A DNA stretch of 38,839 nt from an uncultured Bacilli bacterium (GTDB lineage: Bacteria; Bacillota_I; Bacilli_A; RF39; UBA660): contig CANRAL010000009.1 of the NCBI GenBank assembly GCA_947628585.1, forward strand, positions 1 through 38,839. Direction: 5' to 3'. Under the pieces are notes generated by a model. That model searched no databases and was not told the DNA's origin. It saw only the letters and a list, made by a program, of their open reading frames with translations. Positions within the stretch are counted from its first letter, which is position 1, and each line of letters begins with the position of its first letter. The translations under genes were made by a program, and so were the position numbers. Of the stretch, positions 37,697 to 38,839 are shown in pieces.

Positions 37697-37758
37697 AGAG
37701 AAATATTAGAGAAATATTTTTCTTTTTTTATTCATATATTTTACTGGTGAATTGTAAC

Positions 37759-38532
37759 ATGGAAATTAAAAAAGGCGATTTAGTTACGCGAAGTAGCTAT
37801 CATAATGATATGGTTTTTAAAGTAGTAAATATAAAAAATGGCATATATTATCTAAAGGGAATTGAAGAAAGATTATATGCTGATAGTCCTATGGAAGATT
37901 TAAACATTTATGTGGAAGAAAATAAAGAAGAAGAGTTTGAAGTTGATCTAGAAACAAATACACTAGACCGAAGTGACTACTTTTATTTACCAGCTAAAAT
38001 ATTACATATAGATGGTGATGAAGAATATTTAAACAGATGTTTAAAGTTTTATAAAAAAAATAATATTATGGCTATTGGAAAAAAAATAAGTGAAAAAAAT
38101 ATGTATGAACAATTAAATCAACTATTAATTGAATATAAACCTGATATATTAATTGTAACCGGGCATGATGCCTTTTATAAAAAAAAGGGCGACAAAAATG
38201 ATATAAATAATTATAAAAATTCTTTATATTTTGTTAAAGCTGTTAAAGTCGCTAGAAGTTATGAAAAAAGTCATGAAAAATTAGTTATTATTGCTGGTGC
38301 TTGTCAAAGCGATTATGAAGAGTTAATTAAAGCAGGGGCTAATTTTGCCTCTAGTCCCAAAAGAGTAAATATTCATACTTTAGATCCCGCTATAATTGCA
38401 TCTACCATCGCTTTAACCGAAAGAAATAAAGAAATTGATTTAATAGAACTTTTAGAAAAAACAAAATATGGTAAAGATGGTATGGGCGGAATTATTTCTA
38501 ATGGTTTAATGTATGTTGGTTATCCAAGATAA
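37759..38532 (+). CDS. yabG: Sporulation-specific peptidase YabG-like
   Basis: KKGDLVTRSSYHNDMVFKV; VTGHDAFYKKK; GACQSDYEELIKAGANFASSPKRVNIHTLDP; position between rsmA and veg. Confidence 0.92.
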   Translation: MEIKKGDLVTRSSYHNDMVFKVVNIKNGIYYLKGIEERLYADSPMEDLNIYVEENKEEEFEVDLETNTLDRSDYFYLPAKILHIDGDEEYLNRCLKFYKKNNIMAIGKKISEKNMYEQLNQLLIEYKPDILIVTGHDAFYKKKGDKNDINNYKNSLYFVKAVKVARSYEKSHEKLVIIAGACQSDYEELIKAGANFASSPKRVNIHTLDPAIIASTIALTERNKEIDLIELLEKTKYGKDGMGGIISNGLMYVGYPR

Positions 38533-38543
38533 AGGGAGGAAAA

Positions 38544-38756
38544 ATGAATCTTAATATTGTTAAGGAAGAATTAAAGAAAAATTTAAATAAAAAAGTAAGA
38601 GTAAGTGTATTTGGTTTAAGAAATAGAGTAGACCACTACGAAGGAGTATTATATAAAATTTATCCTAATATTTTTACAGTATTAATACGAGGAGAAGAAA
38701 AAAGTTTTACATATCGGGATGTAATAACTGGTGAAGTCAAATTAAAATATTTGTAA
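38544..38756 (+). CDS. veg: Veg-family protein
   Basis: NLNIVKEELKKNLNKKVRVSVFGLRNRVDHYEGVLYKIYPNIFTV; downstream of yabG. Confidence 0.88.
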   Translation: MNLNIVKEELKKNLNKKVRVSVFGLRNRVDHYEGVLYKIYPNIFTVLIRGEEKSFTYRDVITGEVKLKYL

Positions 38757-38792
38757 AAAATATGTAACTATTCAGACTAAGTCATGTTAAAA

Positions 38793-38822
38793 CGAGAGCT
38801 TATAAAGAATGCTCTCTTTTTA
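38793..38822 (+). terminator. Terminator after veg
   Basis: GAGAGC-N10-GCTCTC followed by TTTTT. Confidence 0.85.
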
Positions 38823-38839
38823 ATTAAATAAAGTTTTAT

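Noticed and set aside
1-38839. CRISPR arrays, transposons, prophage, rRNA/tRNA genes
   Set aside because: No direct-repeat arrays, transposase/integrase ORFs, or recognisable rRNA/tRNA sequences were seen.

Overview
AT-rich, low-GC Gram-positive (Bacilli-like) chromosomal window centred on oriC. A DnaA-box cluster at about 13.24-13.39 kb lies between rpmH and dnaA. Left arm, mostly minus strand: rpoE-argS-ywiB-like; noc-rsmG-mnmG-mnmE; jag, yidC, rnpA, rpmH. Right arm, plus strand: dnaA, dnaN, a ComK-like gene, recF, gyrB, gyrA, parS cluster, SRP RNA, tadA, dnaX, ybaB, recR, bofA-like, holB, ricT/yaaT-like, trmN6-like, pth, mfd, spoVT, Met T-box, HAD, metG, tatD, structured intergenic RNA locus, 3D-domain protein, rsmA, yabG, veg. 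BofA-, SpoVT- and YabG-like genes suggest a spore former or a recent descendant of one. No rRNA, tRNA, CRISPR array or mobile element was recognised. Main points of interest: (1) a compact ComK-like protein between dnaN and recF, in the slot usually held by yaaA; (2) a Noc-type ParB-family protein lacking the N-terminal membrane-targeting extension, with three Noc-binding-site-like palindromes and three parS palindromes in the same window, one parS being inside the gyrA C-terminal codons; (3) an unexplained structured intergenic locus at about 35.95-36.39 kb with near-consensus promoters on both strands; (4) a Met-type T-box driving a HAD phosphatase plus metG. All calls come from reading the sequence and remembered family knowledge; no searches were run.
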